Shown in pieces: positions 14,365 to 24,206 of a stretch of DNA of 46,056 nucleotides; the stretch's first letter is position 1, and the number at the start of each line of letters is the position of its first letter. The position numbers were made by a program, and so were the translations under genes. The notes below the pieces were generated by a model. That model made no database searches. It saw only the letters and a list, made by a program, of their open reading frames with translations, and was not told where the DNA came from. This stretch comes from an uncultured Prochlorococcus sp. (GTDB lineage: Bacteria > Cyanobacteriota > Cyanobacteriia > PCC-6307 > Cyanobiaceae): positions 1 to 46,056 of the forward strand of contig CABYJE010000007.1 of the NCBI GenBank assembly GCA_902519235.1, written 5' to 3'.

Positions 14365-14403
14365 AAAAAAAAAGAGATTGTTTCTTAGCTAAAAACAATC
14401 TCT
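14365..14403 (-). terminator. intrinsic terminator for minus-strand genes
   Basis: An 11-bp perfect stem, AGAGATTGTTT (14373-14383) with AAACAATCTCT (14393-14403). Read on the minus strand it is followed by a run of T (14372-14365). It should end the transcript of the small membrane protein gene at 14497-14712. With the preceding terminator it insulates the two convergent units. Confidence 0.8.
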
Positions 14404-14496
14404 CAATTACCTAATTCTTACATGAAAATTTCAAGTAAGCTTTCAGATCTTAACTGATTTGTTTTTATAGTAAATCCCTAAAAATGCTTTTGTAAT

Positions 14497-14712
14497 TTAT
14501 CTTTTTAAACCACCTCTCTTTATCCAAAGGAACCATGTAACCCAAATAGGAGGAAGGAATCTGATTAAAAAAGAAATTTTATACATATAAAATGGGGCAT
14601 TTTCACTTTGAAATAAATTCATCAAAAAGGAAGATATAGTTACCCAAAGTAAAATTATTAATATATTTGCTCCCAACAAAGCGAACTTATTTTGTTTGAA
14701 TATTTTTGGCAT
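14497..14712 (-). CDS. 71-residue two-helix membrane protein
   Basis: Starts MPKIFKQNKFALLGANILII and has two hydrophobic segments (about 9-30 and 45-62). The second reads FLIRFLPPIWVTWFLWIKRG. The basic ends predict both termini inside. It is the last of three small membrane proteins on this strand and is followed by a strong terminator. No family recognised. Confidence 0.5.
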   Translation of the reverse strand: MPKIFKQNKFALLGANILIILLWVTISSFLMNLFQSENAPFYMYKISFLIRFLPPIWVTWFLWIKRGGLKR

Positions 14713-14770
14713 AAAATAAATTTTTTATATTCTTAATTTTAAATAATCTCGGGAAATAAATTATACATTT

Positions 14771-15022
14771 TCAAAAAAACTTCAAATTTAAAATCCATAT
14801 CCAAATAAAAAAAGTACTGAATTTCAATCCCTCTCCAAATAACAATCCAAAAGCGATAGGAGGAGAAAATATTAAAAAAAGAATAGAGAACAAACTAAAT
14901 AACGCAAATGATCCTCTTAGAAAAAAATTCTTTCTTTTTGTTCTTCTTAGATTTTTTAAAGTATTCCACTCCCATTCAATAAACTTATAGAACTTCTCTG
15001 ATAATAAAAAAAAATACTTCAT
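14771..15022 (-). CDS. 83-residue membrane protein
   Basis: Starts MKYFFLLSEKFYKFIEWEWN, then a basic stretch (LRRTKRKNF) and two hydrophobic segments (about 37-60 and 66-82), the end being FFIWIWILNLKFF. Rich in Phe and Trp. Not recognised; it lies between two other small membrane-protein genes on the same strand. Confidence 0.45.
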   Translation of the reverse strand: MKYFFLLSEKFYKFIEWEWNTLKNLRRTKRKNFFLRGSFALFSLFSILFLIFSPPIAFGLLFGEGLKFSTFFIWIWILNLKFF

Positions 15023-15075
15023 TAATATTATTAATTTCTATCGGCTTTTCTTATTTATAAAATTAATTTCACCTG

Positions 15076-15366
15076 TTAGCAATAAACCTTATCCCCTTCT
15101 TCAGAAAGATAGTAAATTTTATTTTCTGAACTTACGAAGAAAGTTAATCCCTTATATTGTGATCTTTTAAATTTATCTAATCTAAGTTTGTGTAAATCCC
15201 AATTATCAGTACTTATGTCAGGATTAAATTCTTGTTCTTTTAAGAAAGGTACATAAGTTGGTCTAATTTTTGTTTTTTGGGCTAACCCTTTATTTCGTTT
15301 TGAATAAAAAAGTAATAAAAATAAAAATACAAAAAAAAGAATTAATAATATATTTGTCATTATCAA
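15076..15366 (-). CDS. membrane-anchored hypothetical
   Basis: A 96-residue protein (94 if it starts at the second Met, 15360). One N-terminal helix rich in Leu and Phe (about 4-22), a basic linker, then a soluble C-terminal domain with YKGLTFFVSSENKIYYLSEE and a final cysteine. Anchored to a membrane with the domain on the side of the C-terminus. Not recognised. Confidence 0.55.
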   Translation of the reverse strand: MIMTNILLILFFVFLFLLLFYSKRNKGLAQKTKIRPTYVPFLKEQEFNPDISTDNWDLHKLRLDKFKRSQYKGLTFFVSSENKIYYLSEEGDKVYC

Positions 15367-15503
15367 TTTTTCTAATTTGAAAAAACTTTATTTGGAGAAT
15401 CAAGAACTTTTTACAATAAATTTCTTAGTAAGTAAAAAATCCTATTTTTATATTCTTGTATTTTTGAATACTTATCAAGAGGTTACCTTAATCAGATTAT
15501 AAA

Positions 15504-15665
15504 ATGAGTCGCATTTTCAACATGACTCAAAATTCCATGAATACTCCTTATGCAAAAAGAGTAGCTGAAAAATTTAGGGAGGCTCAAAACTATTTAAAAA
15601 CTAATGGTTTTAGTAGATCAACTAAACATTTACTGGAAGATATTGAAAATTCTGTTGAAAAATAA
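15504..15665 (+). CDS. 53-residue hypothetical
   Basis: Starts MSRIFNMTQNSMNTPYAKRV, then AEKFREAQNYLKTNGFSRST and a helical acidic end. It is soluble and basic in the middle. Its stop overlaps the start of the next gene by one base (TAATG), so the pair is coupled. Not recognised. Confidence 0.55.
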   Translation: MSRIFNMTQNSMNTPYAKRVAEKFREAQNYLKTNGFSRSTKHLLEDIENSVEK

Positions 15666-15823
15666 TGTCAATACCCCCTCACTTACCACAACTACAATAT
15701 GGCTACGATGATGGCTTTACAACCATTGTTTTTGGGATAATAGGAAGTTGCTTAGGATGTATCTTAATTTTATTAATTTCATTTTTTGAATTTAAATTCA
15801 AAAAGCAAAATAGTAAGCCTTAA
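15665..15823 (+). CDS. 52-residue single-pass membrane protein
   Basis: Starts MSIPPHLPQLQYGYDDGFTT, then a helix (IVFGIIGSCLGCILILLISF) and a basic tail. The helix contains a Cys-Leu-Gly-Cys pair. It is coupled by TAATG to the preceding gene and ends 8 bp from the stop of convergent ychF. Not recognised. Confidence 0.55.
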   Translation: MSIPPHLPQLQYGYDDGFTTIVFGIIGSCLGCILILLISFFEFKFKKQNSKP

Positions 15824-15831
15824 GAGACTTA

Positions 15832-16923
15832 CTAAACGTTAAATAAGAACTCCATTACATCACCTTCGTTAACAATATATTCCTTACCTTCACTTCTTAA
15901 AAGGCCTTTAGTTTTTGCATTGGCAATTGAACCTGAATCAATTAAATTTTGATAAGAAATAGTCTGAGCTCTTATGAATCCTTTTTCAAAATCAGTATGA
16001 ATTACTCCTGCTGCCTGTGGCGCAGTCATCCCATCTTTTATTGTCCAAGCTTTTGTCTCCTTTTCTCCGGTAGTGAAATAAGTTTTTAATCCCAATAATT
16101 TATATGTTGATCTAATTAAAGAACTTAATCCCCCTTCTTCTACTCCTAAGCCAATAAGGTAGTCTTTTTTATCTTCTGGTTCTAATTCTATTAATTCAGA
16201 TTCAACTTGCGCTGATATTTTTATACATTCTGTATTTTCATTGCTTGCAAAACTCTGAACTGTTGATGAAAAATCATTACCTTCAGCTAAATCATTTTCA
16301 TTCAAATTAGTTGCGTAAATAATTGGTTTTGCAGTAAGGAAGCCTAATTGCTTAATTATTAAATTTTCTTCTTCATTCAAAGATATTGATCTAACTGAAA
16401 GGCCTTTCTCTAGCTCTTCTTCAATTTTTTCTAGTAAGGAATCTTCTTTAGCTGCCTCTTTACTAGTTCTAACCTGTTTTTTAATTCTTTCTCTTCTTTT
16501 TTGTAGTTGAGATAAATCAGCTAAATTCAATTCCAGATTAATTATCTCAATGTCATCCAGGGGATCTACCTTTCCAGAAACATGAATCACATCATTATCT
16601 TCAAAGCATCTTACAACATGAACTATTGCATCAACCTCCCTAATATTTGATAAAAATTTATTTCCCAAACCTTCGCCTTTACTAGCTCCTTTTACTAGTC
16701 CTGCGATATCTACAAATTCAATTTTTGTTGGGATAATATTTTGGCTAGAACTTAAATTACCTAACTCTTGCAACCTTTGATCTGGGACTGAAACTATGCC
16801 TTTATTAGGTTCTATAGTACAAAAGGGAAAATTAGCCGCTTGGGCCTTAGCATTTTCTACAAGTGCATTAAATAGAGTTGATTTTCCAACATTTGGTAAT
16901 CCAATAATACCTGCTTTTAACAT
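15832..16923 (-). CDS. ychF: YchF (Obg-like P-loop ATPase/GTPase)
   Basis: A 363-residue YchF, full length for the family. P-loop GLPNVGKS is at residues 8-15, the Walker-B type DIAGLVKGAS at about 72-81, a coiled-coil insert follows, and NLNE stands where classic GTPases have NKXD, the change that lets the family use ATP. A TGS domain fills the last 85 residues (YFTTGEKETKAWTI to VMEFLFNV). It binds ribosomes and is linked to oxidative-stress regulation in other bacteria. Transcribed alone, divergent from the HlyD-polA pair. Confidence 0.97.
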   Translation of the reverse strand: MLKAGIIGLPNVGKSTLFNALVENAKAQAANFPFCTIEPNKGIVSVPDQRLQELGNLSSSQNIIPTKIEFVDIAGLVKGASKGEGLGNKFLSNIREVDAIVHVVRCFEDNDVIHVSGKVDPLDDIEIINLELNLADLSQLQKRRERIKKQVRTSKEAAKEDSLLEKIEEELEKGLSVRSISLNEEENLIIKQLGFLTAKPIIYATNLNENDLAEGNDFSSTVQSFASNENTECIKISAQVESELIELEPEDKKDYLIGLGVEEGGLSSLIRSTYKLLGLKTYFTTGEKETKAWTIKDGMTAPQAAGVIHTDFEKGFIRAQTISYQNLIDSGSIANAKTKGLLRSEGKEYIVNEGDVMEFLFNV

Positions 16924-17067
16924 TTGAAAAAACTTATGGAAAAATTATCAAGAAAACATCTTCTAGTAATATAGTATTTACTTAACCAATCTTGGATAAG
17001 TTAATTATAATCGTCTTGATTATTTATTTAGTTCCTAAATATTCTCTAATTCTGCTATTAAAAAGAA

Positions 17068-18129
17068 ATGTTTGATTTAATAAAAAAAAATATAAATCTA
17101 AGAAGTGGAATTATATTGCTTTCTCTAACTATATTTTTCGTTTTTATAAGCAATTCCTTCAAGAAAAATAAGTCAAAAGATATTTCTGATTTTGTAGTTC
17201 AAGTTGAAAAAGGAATTCTCTCAGATTCAATTAATACAAGTGGTGAAGTAAAAGCAATCAGAACAAGCAATATTGGACCTCGGAAGCAAGGTGTAATAAA
17301 AGAAATCAAAGTAGCTGAAGGAGATCTTGTAAAAAAAGATCAGGTTTTAGCTTCACTCGATGATGAAGACTTTATCTATAAACTTCAAGAACTTGAATTA
17401 AATGTCGAAAAACAAAAATCTGAATTTTTAAGAAGAGAATATTTATATCAAGAAGGTGCAGTAAGCAAAGAAGATTACGAAAGTTATAAAAATAACTACA
17501 ACATTAGTAGCGCCAAACTTAATGATGCAAAAGCTGAAAAAAGTTTCTATTTGATTAAAGCTCCTTATGGAGGAAAGATAACTGCAAAATATGCGGAGAT
17601 AGGGTCTTATATCACACCTAGTACAAACTTAAGTTCAGACCCTAAAACCAAAAACTTTATTTTTGAACTATCAGAGGGTCTTGAAATTGTTGCCAAAGTT
17701 CCTGAGAGTGACATTGGCAGAATAAAAATAGGTCAAGAAGCCTCAGTAAGAATTGAGGCTTATCCCTCAAAAAAATATAGTGCAATAGTTAAAAAAATAG
17801 CTACAAGAGCTGTTAAAGATAATAATGTAACCTCATTCGAAGTAACTTTAAATTTTAAAGATATTTTTGAAGAAATTAAAATTGGAATGACTGCAGATCT
17901 TGAATTTAGAGTCGAAGGTATTGAAGAAAAAATCCTAGTTCCAACAGTTTCTATTGTCACAGAAAAAGGTGAAAAAGGAATTTTGAAAGTTGATAAAAAC
18001 AATTCCCCCAAATTTGAAAAAATCGAAATTGGTATTAGTAGTGGAAATAAAACTTCAGTCATTGATGGATTAGAACCTGGAGAGCAAATCTTTATTGATA
18101 TTCCACCTTGGGCTAAGAAGAGAAAATGA
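17068..18129 (+). CDS. HlyD/MacA-type membrane fusion protein
   Basis: A 353-residue periplasmic adaptor of a type used by ABC or RND exporters. An N-terminal anchor (about 13-29) is followed by a lipoyl-like half (KQGVIKEIKVAEGDLVKKDQ), a coiled-coil hairpin (about 105-165), the second lipoyl half (IKAPYGGKITAKYAEIGSYI) and a beta-barrel domain (IVAKVPESDIGRIKIGQEAS). No transporter or outer-membrane partner lies beside it, so the substrate is open. Its stop overlaps the polA start (ATGA), so polA is probably translated from the same mRNA. Confidence 0.9.
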   Translation: MFDLIKKNINLRSGIILLSLTIFFVFISNSFKKNKSKDISDFVVQVEKGILSDSINTSGEVKAIRTSNIGPRKQGVIKEIKVAEGDLVKKDQVLASLDDEDFIYKLQELELNVEKQKSEFLRREYLYQEGAVSKEDYESYKNNYNISSAKLNDAKAEKSFYLIKAPYGGKITAKYAEIGSYITPSTNLSSDPKTKNFIFELSEGLEIVAKVPESDIGRIKIGQEASVRIEAYPSKKYSAIVKKIATRAVKDNNVTSFEVTLNFKDIFEEIKIGMTADLEFRVEGIEEKILVPTVSIVTEKGEKGILKVDKNNSPKFEKIEIGISSGNKTSVIDGLEPGEQIFIDIPPWAKKRK

Positions 18130-21056
18130 GTTTAAAATCTGAAAACTCTAAAAAACCAATTTTACTTTTAGTCGATGGCCACTCACTTGCTTTTAGAAGC
18201 TTCTATGCATTTAGCAAAGGGATTGATGGAGGTTTAACCACCAAAGAGGGATTCCCAACAAGTGTCACTTATGGATTTCTAAAAAGTCTTCTGGATAATT
18301 GCAAAAATATTAGTCCTGAGGGAGTTTGTATTACTTTTGATACCGAAAAACCAACTTTCAGACATGAATTAGATCCAAATTATAAGGCCAATAGAGATGT
18401 AGCACCAGATGTTTTTTTTCAGGATATTGAACAACTAGAAATCATTTTAGAAGAAAGCCTTAATTTGCCAATTTTTAAATCTCCAGGATACGAAGCAGAT
18501 GATCTCCTAGGCACAATTGCAAATGATGCTTCTTCTAAAGGATGGTGCGTGAATATTCTTTCTGGGGATCGGGACTTATTTCAATTAGTAGATGATCAAA
18601 AAGATATTTATGTACTTTATATGGGTGGTGGTCCATATGCAAAAAGTGGTAATCCAACTCTTATGAATGAAAATGGAGTAAAAGAAAAATTAGGTGTTGC
18701 TCCGGAAAGAGTAGTTGATCTTAAAGCTCTAACTGGTGATAGTTCTGATAATATTCCTGGTATTAAAGGGGTAGGTCCAAAAACTGCAATTAATCTACTA
18801 AAAGAAAACGATACACTTGATGGGATTTATCAGGCTTTGGACAAGATTCAACAGAACAACGATAAAAAATATAAAGGATTCATCAAAGGTTCCGTTATAG
18901 AAAAGCTCAGAAACGATAAGCATAATGCTTTTCTTTCTAGGGATTTAGCAAAAATAAATACTGAAGTGCCTTTGATATTAAGTGATGGTTATGAATTAAA
19001 AAATATAAACCAAGAACTTTTATCAGAGTCACTGCAAAAACTTGAATTATCAACACTACTCCGGCAAATTGATATTTTCAATTCAACTTTTAGTAAAGGT
19101 GGTTTTGACAAAAATAATTTGGCTAAAGAGGAAGAGAAAGATCCAAAGGTCTCTAGTAAAAATGAATTAGAAAATAGTGAAAATAAAATCCCTAAAATCA
19201 ATGTGACTGTTGTAAATGATTTTGAATTACTTGATAAATTAATCCAAAGATTAGAAAAGACCAATGAGATAGTTTCTTTAGATACAGAGACTAATAGTTT
19301 AAATCCAATCGATGCTGAACTTGTTGGGATAGGACTATGTCTTGGAGAAGAAACTGATGATTTATTTTATATACCTCTTGGTCATCAAACAAAAAAAGAG
19401 ATCTTTAATCAATTGTCCATTGAAGATGTTTTCTCAAAACTAAGAAATTGGATAGAAGATCCCAAAAAAGAAAAGGCACTCCAAAATTCTAAATTTGACC
19501 GGCAAATATTTTTTAATCACGGACTTGATCTTAAAGGCGTAACCTTTGACACTTTGTTAGCAGACTATCTTCTTAATAATCAGGAAAAGCATGGGCTAAG
19601 TGAAATTAGTTTTAGATTATTTGGATTTAAGCCTCCTTCATTTAAGGAAACAGTTGGAAAAAATAAAAACTTTTCATTTGTTGATATTGATGAAGCTAGT
19701 ATTTACTGCGGTTATGATGTATTTCTAACTTTTAAGATTGTCAAAATTTTTAAAGAAAGATTTTCAAAAGAAAAAAATGATTTAATCAAATTGTTCGAAG
19801 AAATCGAGCTGCCCTTAGAGCCGGTATTGTCTCAAATGGAAATGAATGGAATTACCATTGACATCCCTTATTTAGATAAACTCTCAAAAGAACTAAAAAG
19901 TACCTTAGAAGATATTGAAAGTAAAGTTTATGAATTAGCAGAGGAGAATTTTAATCTATCTTCACCAAAACAACTTGGTGAGATCTTGTTTGAAAAATTA
20001 AATTTGGATAAGAAAAAATCACGGAAAACAAAAACAGGATGGAGTACAGATGCAGTAGTTCTTGAAAGATTAGTCGACGAACATGAAATAATCCAACATT
20101 TAATAAAACACAGAACTCTTAGCAAATTACTTAGCACCTATATTGATGCTCTTCCAAATCTTATAAATGAAAAGACAGGAAGAGTTCATACAAACTTTAA
20201 CCAAGCTGCTACAGCGACTGGGAGACTAAGTAGTAGCAATCCTAATCTTCAAAATATCCCGGTTAGGACTGAATTTAGTAGGAGAATCAGAAAGGCATTC
20301 TTGCCAGAAAAAAATTGGAAACTTTTATCAGCTGATTATTCTCAGATCGAATTAAGAATACTTGCTCACTTAGCGGATGAAGAAATACTAATTAATGCGT
20401 TTCATAAAAATGATGACATTCATTCTTTGACTGCAAGATTAATTTTCGAAAAAGAAGAAATATCCTCTGACGAAAGAAGAGTTGGGAAAACAATAAATTT
20501 TGGAGTTATCTATGGTATGGGGATAAAAAAGTTTGCCCGTTCAACAGGAGTAAGTACTCCAGAGGCAAAAGAATTCCTAATAAAATACAAAGAAAGATAT
20601 TCAAAAATTTTCAAGTTTCTTGAACTCCAAGAAAGGCTTGCCTTATCAAAAGGTTATGTAAAAACAATTTTTGGTCGAAAAAGAGAATTTAAGTTTGATA
20701 AAAATGGACTTGGAAGATTAATTGGAAAAGATCCTTATGAAATTGACCTGCAATCTGCAAGAAGGGCTGGCATGGAAGCACAGTCATTAAGAGCCGCAGC
20801 TAATGCACCAATTCAGGGTTCAAGTGCAGACATTATTAAAATTGCAATGGTTCAACTAAATAAGAAATTCATAGAAATGAATGTTCCCGCAAAAATGCTT
20901 TTACAAGTACATGATGAATTATTGTTTGAAGTTGAACCAGATTCTTTGGAAATTACGACGAAATTAGTAAAGAAGACTATGGAAGATTGTGTAAAATTAA
21001 ATGTGCCTCTATTAGTTGATATTGGTATTGGAGACAATTGGATGGAGACAAAATAA
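18126..21056 (+). CDS. polA: DNA polymerase I
   Basis: A 976-residue enzyme with all three domains. The 5'-3' exonuclease is at 1-320 (LLVDGHSLAFRSFYAFSKG; DLKALTGDSSDNIPGIKGVG). The 3'-5' exonuclease region is at about 375-570 and keeps SLDTETNSLNP, so proofreading is likely intact. The polymerase has motif A DYSQIELRILAHL (Asp 737), motif B RRVGKTINFGVIYG and motif C QVHDELLFE (Asp 930). It fills gaps and removes RNA primers. It starts by a 4-base overlap with the membrane fusion protein gene and lies 24 bp before cysS. Confidence 0.98.
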   Translation: MSLKSENSKKPILLLVDGHSLAFRSFYAFSKGIDGGLTTKEGFPTSVTYGFLKSLLDNCKNISPEGVCITFDTEKPTFRHELDPNYKANRDVAPDVFFQDIEQLEIILEESLNLPIFKSPGYEADDLLGTIANDASSKGWCVNILSGDRDLFQLVDDQKDIYVLYMGGGPYAKSGNPTLMNENGVKEKLGVAPERVVDLKALTGDSSDNIPGIKGVGPKTAINLLKENDTLDGIYQALDKIQQNNDKKYKGFIKGSVIEKLRNDKHNAFLSRDLAKINTEVPLILSDGYELKNINQELLSESLQKLELSTLLRQIDIFNSTFSKGGFDKNNLAKEEEKDPKVSSKNELENSENKIPKINVTVVNDFELLDKLIQRLEKTNEIVSLDTETNSLNPIDAELVGIGLCLGEETDDLFYIPLGHQTKKEIFNQLSIEDVFSKLRNWIEDPKKEKALQNSKFDRQIFFNHGLDLKGVTFDTLLADYLLNNQEKHGLSEISFRLFGFKPPSFKETVGKNKNFSFVDIDEASIYCGYDVFLTFKIVKIFKERFSKEKNDLIKLFEEIELPLEPVLSQMEMNGITIDIPYLDKLSKELKSTLEDIESKVYELAEENFNLSSPKQLGEILFEKLNLDKKKSRKTKTGWSTDAVVLERLVDEHEIIQHLIKHRTLSKLLSTYIDALPNLINEKTGRVHTNFNQAATATGRLSSSNPNLQNIPVRTEFSRRIRKAFLPEKNWKLLSADYSQIELRILAHLADEEILINAFHKNDDIHSLTARLIFEKEEISSDERRVGKTINFGVIYGMGIKKFARSTGVSTPEAKEFLIKYKERYSKIFKFLELQERLALSKGYVKTIFGRKREFKFDKNGLGRLIGKDPYEIDLQSARRAGMEAQSLRAAANAPIQGSSADIIKIAMVQLNKKFIEMNVPAKMLLQVHDELLFEVEPDSLEITTKLVKKTMEDCVKLNVPLLVDIGIGDNWMETK

Positions 21057-21080
21057 ACCTTATGAAATATTTAATTTAAG

Positions 21081-22550
21081 ATGATCAAACTTTTTAATAC
21101 TTTAAGCAAAAGAGTTGAGGTTTTTAAGCCTATTGATAATGTTGTTAAAATTTATTGTTGTGGAGTTACTGTTTATGATTTATGTCATCTTGGTCATGCA
21201 AGAAGTTATATTGCTTGGGATGTATTGAGAAGATTTTTAATTTATAGTGATTTCAAAGTAAAGTATGTTCAAAATTTTACAGATATTGATGACAAGATCT
21301 TAAAAAGAGCTAAAGAAGAAAGCAGTTCAATGAAGGAAGTATCTGAAAAAAATATTATTGAATTTCATAAAGATATGGATTCTTTAGGAATAATGCGTCC
21401 CGATAGTATGCCAAGAGCAACGAATCATATATGCAATATCTGCTCCTTCATAACAATCCTTGAGGACAAAGGTTATGCATACTCTAGGGATGGAGATGTT
21501 TATTATTCTGTTTTTAAAAATAAAAATTATGGAAAGCTAAGTAATCAAAATATACAAGAACAAAATATTAATCAGCAAGGAAGAATGGCTAATGATGAAA
21601 ATAGTAAAAAACTTAATCCGCAAGATTTTGCACTATGGAAAAAAGCCAAAGATGATGAACCATTTTTTGATTCGCCATGGGGCAAAGGTAGGCCAGGATG
21701 GCATATTGAATGTTCAGCGATGGTTAAAGATGAATTAGGAGATACTATTGATATCCATTTAGGTGGTTCTGATTTGATTTTTCCACATCATGAGAATGAA
21801 ATCGCCCAATCAGAAGCAGCCAATGGCAAAAAGCTAGCTAACTATTGGTTACACAATGGGATGGTCAATGTAAATGGACAAAAGATGAGTAAATCCCTTA
21901 AAAATTTTAAAACTATCAGAGAGCTAATTAAGTCAGGTATAAGCCCTATGACTTTGCGATATTTTGTTATGACTGTGAATTATAGAAAACCACTCGATTT
22001 TACTGAAGAAGCTTTAAGGAGTGCTTCAGAAGCTTGGAAAAACATTAATGTAGCCCTTTCTTTTTTGGACCTCACAAAAGATGCTTTTAAATCTATTGAT
22101 AAGAATGAATCTATCGAAGAAGTATATAAAGAGAAAATAAGCTTTGAATTATCTCAAAAAAAGCTTAAATTTTCTGAGGCTCTTGGAAATGACCTTAATA
22201 CAGCAGGGGCTATTGCAATTATTTACGATTTAGCAAAACCATTAAAAAATTTTTTAAACCAATTTCAAAGAGTCGAAGGTTATAAAATAGACCTAAATGA
22301 AAAATTCTTTCTACTTGAGAATTTTAAAACACTTGAAAAGTTGACTAAGGTACTTGGTCTTAAAAAAGAGGTTTTAGTAAAAGAAAGTAAAATAAAAGAA
22401 GAAGAAATATCAATGCTTATTAATGAAAGATTGAAAGCAAAAAAAGAAAAGAATTATACAAAGGCCGATGAAATTAGGAATTTATTAAAAGAAAAAGGTA
22501 TTGAACTTATTGATCAATCAAAGGAAATAACAACATGGATAAGGGTCTAA
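21081..22550 (+). CDS. cysS: cysteinyl-tRNA synthetase
   Basis: A 489-residue class I synthetase that charges tRNA-Cys. The zinc-binding Cys 27 stands in YCCGVTVYD. HLGH (36-39) is the HIGH motif and QKMSKSLKNF the KMSKS loop. WHIECSAMV and FPHHENEIAQSEA supply the other zinc ligands. The helical anticodon-binding end is present. It follows polA by 24 bp and precedes dxr by 82 bp on the same strand. Confidence 0.98.
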   Translation: MIKLFNTLSKRVEVFKPIDNVVKIYCCGVTVYDLCHLGHARSYIAWDVLRRFLIYSDFKVKYVQNFTDIDDKILKRAKEESSSMKEVSEKNIIEFHKDMDSLGIMRPDSMPRATNHICNICSFITILEDKGYAYSRDGDVYYSVFKNKNYGKLSNQNIQEQNINQQGRMANDENSKKLNPQDFALWKKAKDDEPFFDSPWGKGRPGWHIECSAMVKDELGDTIDIHLGGSDLIFPHHENEIAQSEAANGKKLANYWLHNGMVNVNGQKMSKSLKNFKTIRELIKSGISPMTLRYFVMTVNYRKPLDFTEEALRSASEAWKNINVALSFLDLTKDAFKSIDKNESIEEVYKEKISFELSQKKLKFSEALGNDLNTAGAIAIIYDLAKPLKNFLNQFQRVEGYKIDLNEKFFLLENFKTLEKLTKVLGLKKEVLVKESKIKEEEISMLINERLKAKKEKNYTKADEIRNLLKEKGIELIDQSKEITTWIRV

Positions 22551-22632
22551 ATTTTAAGAAAAAAGCCAATTTGAAATTTTTGTTTTTTAAATACACCTTT
22601 AAATGGGAAGATATTAGAAATATCAGAGAAAA

Positions 22633-23862
22633 TTGAAATACATTACTGTGCTAGGTTCTACTGGTTCAATTGGGACTCAAACTCTCGAAATAGCTAGTGA
22701 GCAGCCTGATAAGTTTAAAGCCGTAGCTCTTTCGGCAGGAAGAAATATTAATTTATTAACAGAACAAGTTAAAACACATAAACCAGAAGTAGTTGCGATT
22801 GAGGATGAAAATCTTACAGAAGATTTAAAAGATAATATTAATAACTTAGATTTGGATAGTACTCCCTTGGTTTTGAGTGGAAAGGAGGGGATTAACGCTG
22901 TTGCAGCATGGGATAAGGCAGATACTGTGGTTACAGGGATAGTAGGATGTGCAGGCTTAATTCCAACAATGTCAGCAATTAATGCGGGGAAAAATATTGC
23001 ACTTGCTAACAAAGAAACTTTAATTGCGGCAGGACCAATTGTTATTCCAGCATTAAAGAAAAATAATAGTAGGCTTTTACCTGCTGATTCAGAACATTCT
23101 GCTATCTTTCAATGTTTACAAGGATTACCCAATTATGAAAATGCAGATTTTTCAACAGGAGAGATACCTAAAGGTTTAAAAGCCATACATTTAACAGCTT
23201 CTGGTGGTGCATTCAGAGATTGGTTAGTAGAGGATTTAAAGAATGTCACAGTGGAAGATGCAACTTCACATCCTAATTGGGATATGGGAAAAAAAATAAC
23301 TGTAGATTCTGCAACCCTTATGAATAAAGGATTAGAAGTTATAGAAGCTCATTATTTATTTGGGACCTCTTACGAAAATATCGAAATAGTTATCCACCCT
23401 CAAAGTATTATTCATTCAATGATTGAGATGGAAGATTCTTCAGTATTAGCTCAATTAGGTTGGCCAGATATGAAACTACCTATTTTATATGCCATGAGTT
23501 GGCCTGAAAGATTTAAAACAAATTGGAAAAGATTAAATCTAAGTGAAATTGGAAAATTAACCTTTAAAGAGCCAGACAAGTCTAAATATCCATGCATGGG
23601 ACTTGCCTATGCCGCAGGAAAATCCTCTGGGACTATGCCCGCAGTCTTAAATGCTGCTAATGAAATGGCTGTTGAACAATTCCTTGAAGAAAAAATTTCT
23701 TTTCAAGAAATTCCAACATTTATAAGTAAAGCTTGTGAATCACATATGGAGAATTTGAATTTGAGTCCCGAATTGGAGGATATTCTTGAAGTAGACAATT
23801 GGGCCAGACTTTTTGTTGAGCAAGAAATTAAAAAAGGGAAAAAATACGTAAGTATTGGATAA
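22633..23862 (+). CDS. dxr: 1-deoxy-D-xylulose 5-phosphate reductoisomerase
   Basis: A 409-residue enzyme of the MEP isoprenoid pathway that converts DXP to MEP with NADPH, feeding carotenoid, chlorophyll-tail and quinone synthesis. Visible parts: nucleotide motif [16 protein letters not shown] at the start; [10 protein letters not shown]; metal and substrate region PADSEHSA and [10 protein letters not shown]; and [20 protein letters not shown]. The start is TTG 22633; no in-frame ATG precedes the dinucleotide motif. The ferredoxin-like gene follows after 2 bp. Confidence 0.97.
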   Translation: MKYITVLGSTGSIGTQTLEIASEQPDKFKAVALSAGRNINLLTEQVKTHKPEVVAIEDENLTEDLKDNINNLDLDSTPLVLSGKEGINAVAAWDKADTVVTGIVGCAGLIPTMSAINAGKNIALANKETLIAAGPIVIPALKKNNSRLLPADSEHSAIFQCLQGLPNYENADFSTGEIPKGLKAIHLTASGGAFRDWLVEDLKNVTVEDATSHPNWDMGKKITVDSATLMNKGLEVIEAHYLFGTSYENIEIVIHPQSIIHSMIEMEDSSVLAQLGWPDMKLPILYAMSWPERFKTNWKRLNLSEIGKLTFKEPDKSKYPCMGLAYAAGKSSGTMPAVLNAANEMAVEQFLEEKISFQEIPTFISKACESHMENLNLSPELEDILEVDNWARLFVEQEIKKGKKYVSIG

Positions 23863-23864
23863 AA

Positions 23865-24206
23865 GTGAATATAAAAAAACATCTTTTACTATGCGCAACA
23901 CCCACAAAACAGAAATGCTTTAAAGGCAATGAAGGTCAAAAAACATGGGAATGTCTGAAAAAGACTTTAAAAAAATTTGAGAATGATCCATCTACAAAAA
24001 ACGTTCACATATTAAGATCAAAAGCTGACTGTTTAAGGATATGTAAGAACGGCCCAATTCTTCTTGTGTGGCCTGATGGTATTTGGTACGAGAAAGTTTC
24101 TCCAGAAAAAATTTCAGAAATTTTTAGCTCACATATTATTAACGGTAAGCCAATAGAAAAATGGATTTTTAAAAAAACACCATTTTTAAATAGTCCTAGA
24201 TACTAA
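23865..24206 (+). CDS. thioredoxin-like 2Fe-2S ferredoxin
   Basis: A 113-residue protein with a GTG start. LLLCATPTKQKCF near the N-terminus and DCLRICKNGPILLVWPDGIW in the second half give four cysteines in the C-X8-C ... C-X3-C order of the thioredoxin-like 2Fe-2S family (COG3411-type). It probably transfers electrons in the cytosol; the partner is not known. It is 2 bp after dxr, whose pathway needs ferredoxin at later steps, so a link is possible but not shown. The 3' end overlaps the convergent hydrolase gene by 11 bases. Confidence 0.85.
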   Translation: MNIKKHLLLCATPTKQKCFKGNEGQKTWECLKKTLKKFENDPSTKNVHILRSKADCLRICKNGPILLVWPDGIWYEKVSPEKISEIFSSHIINGKPIEKWIFKKTPFLNSPRY

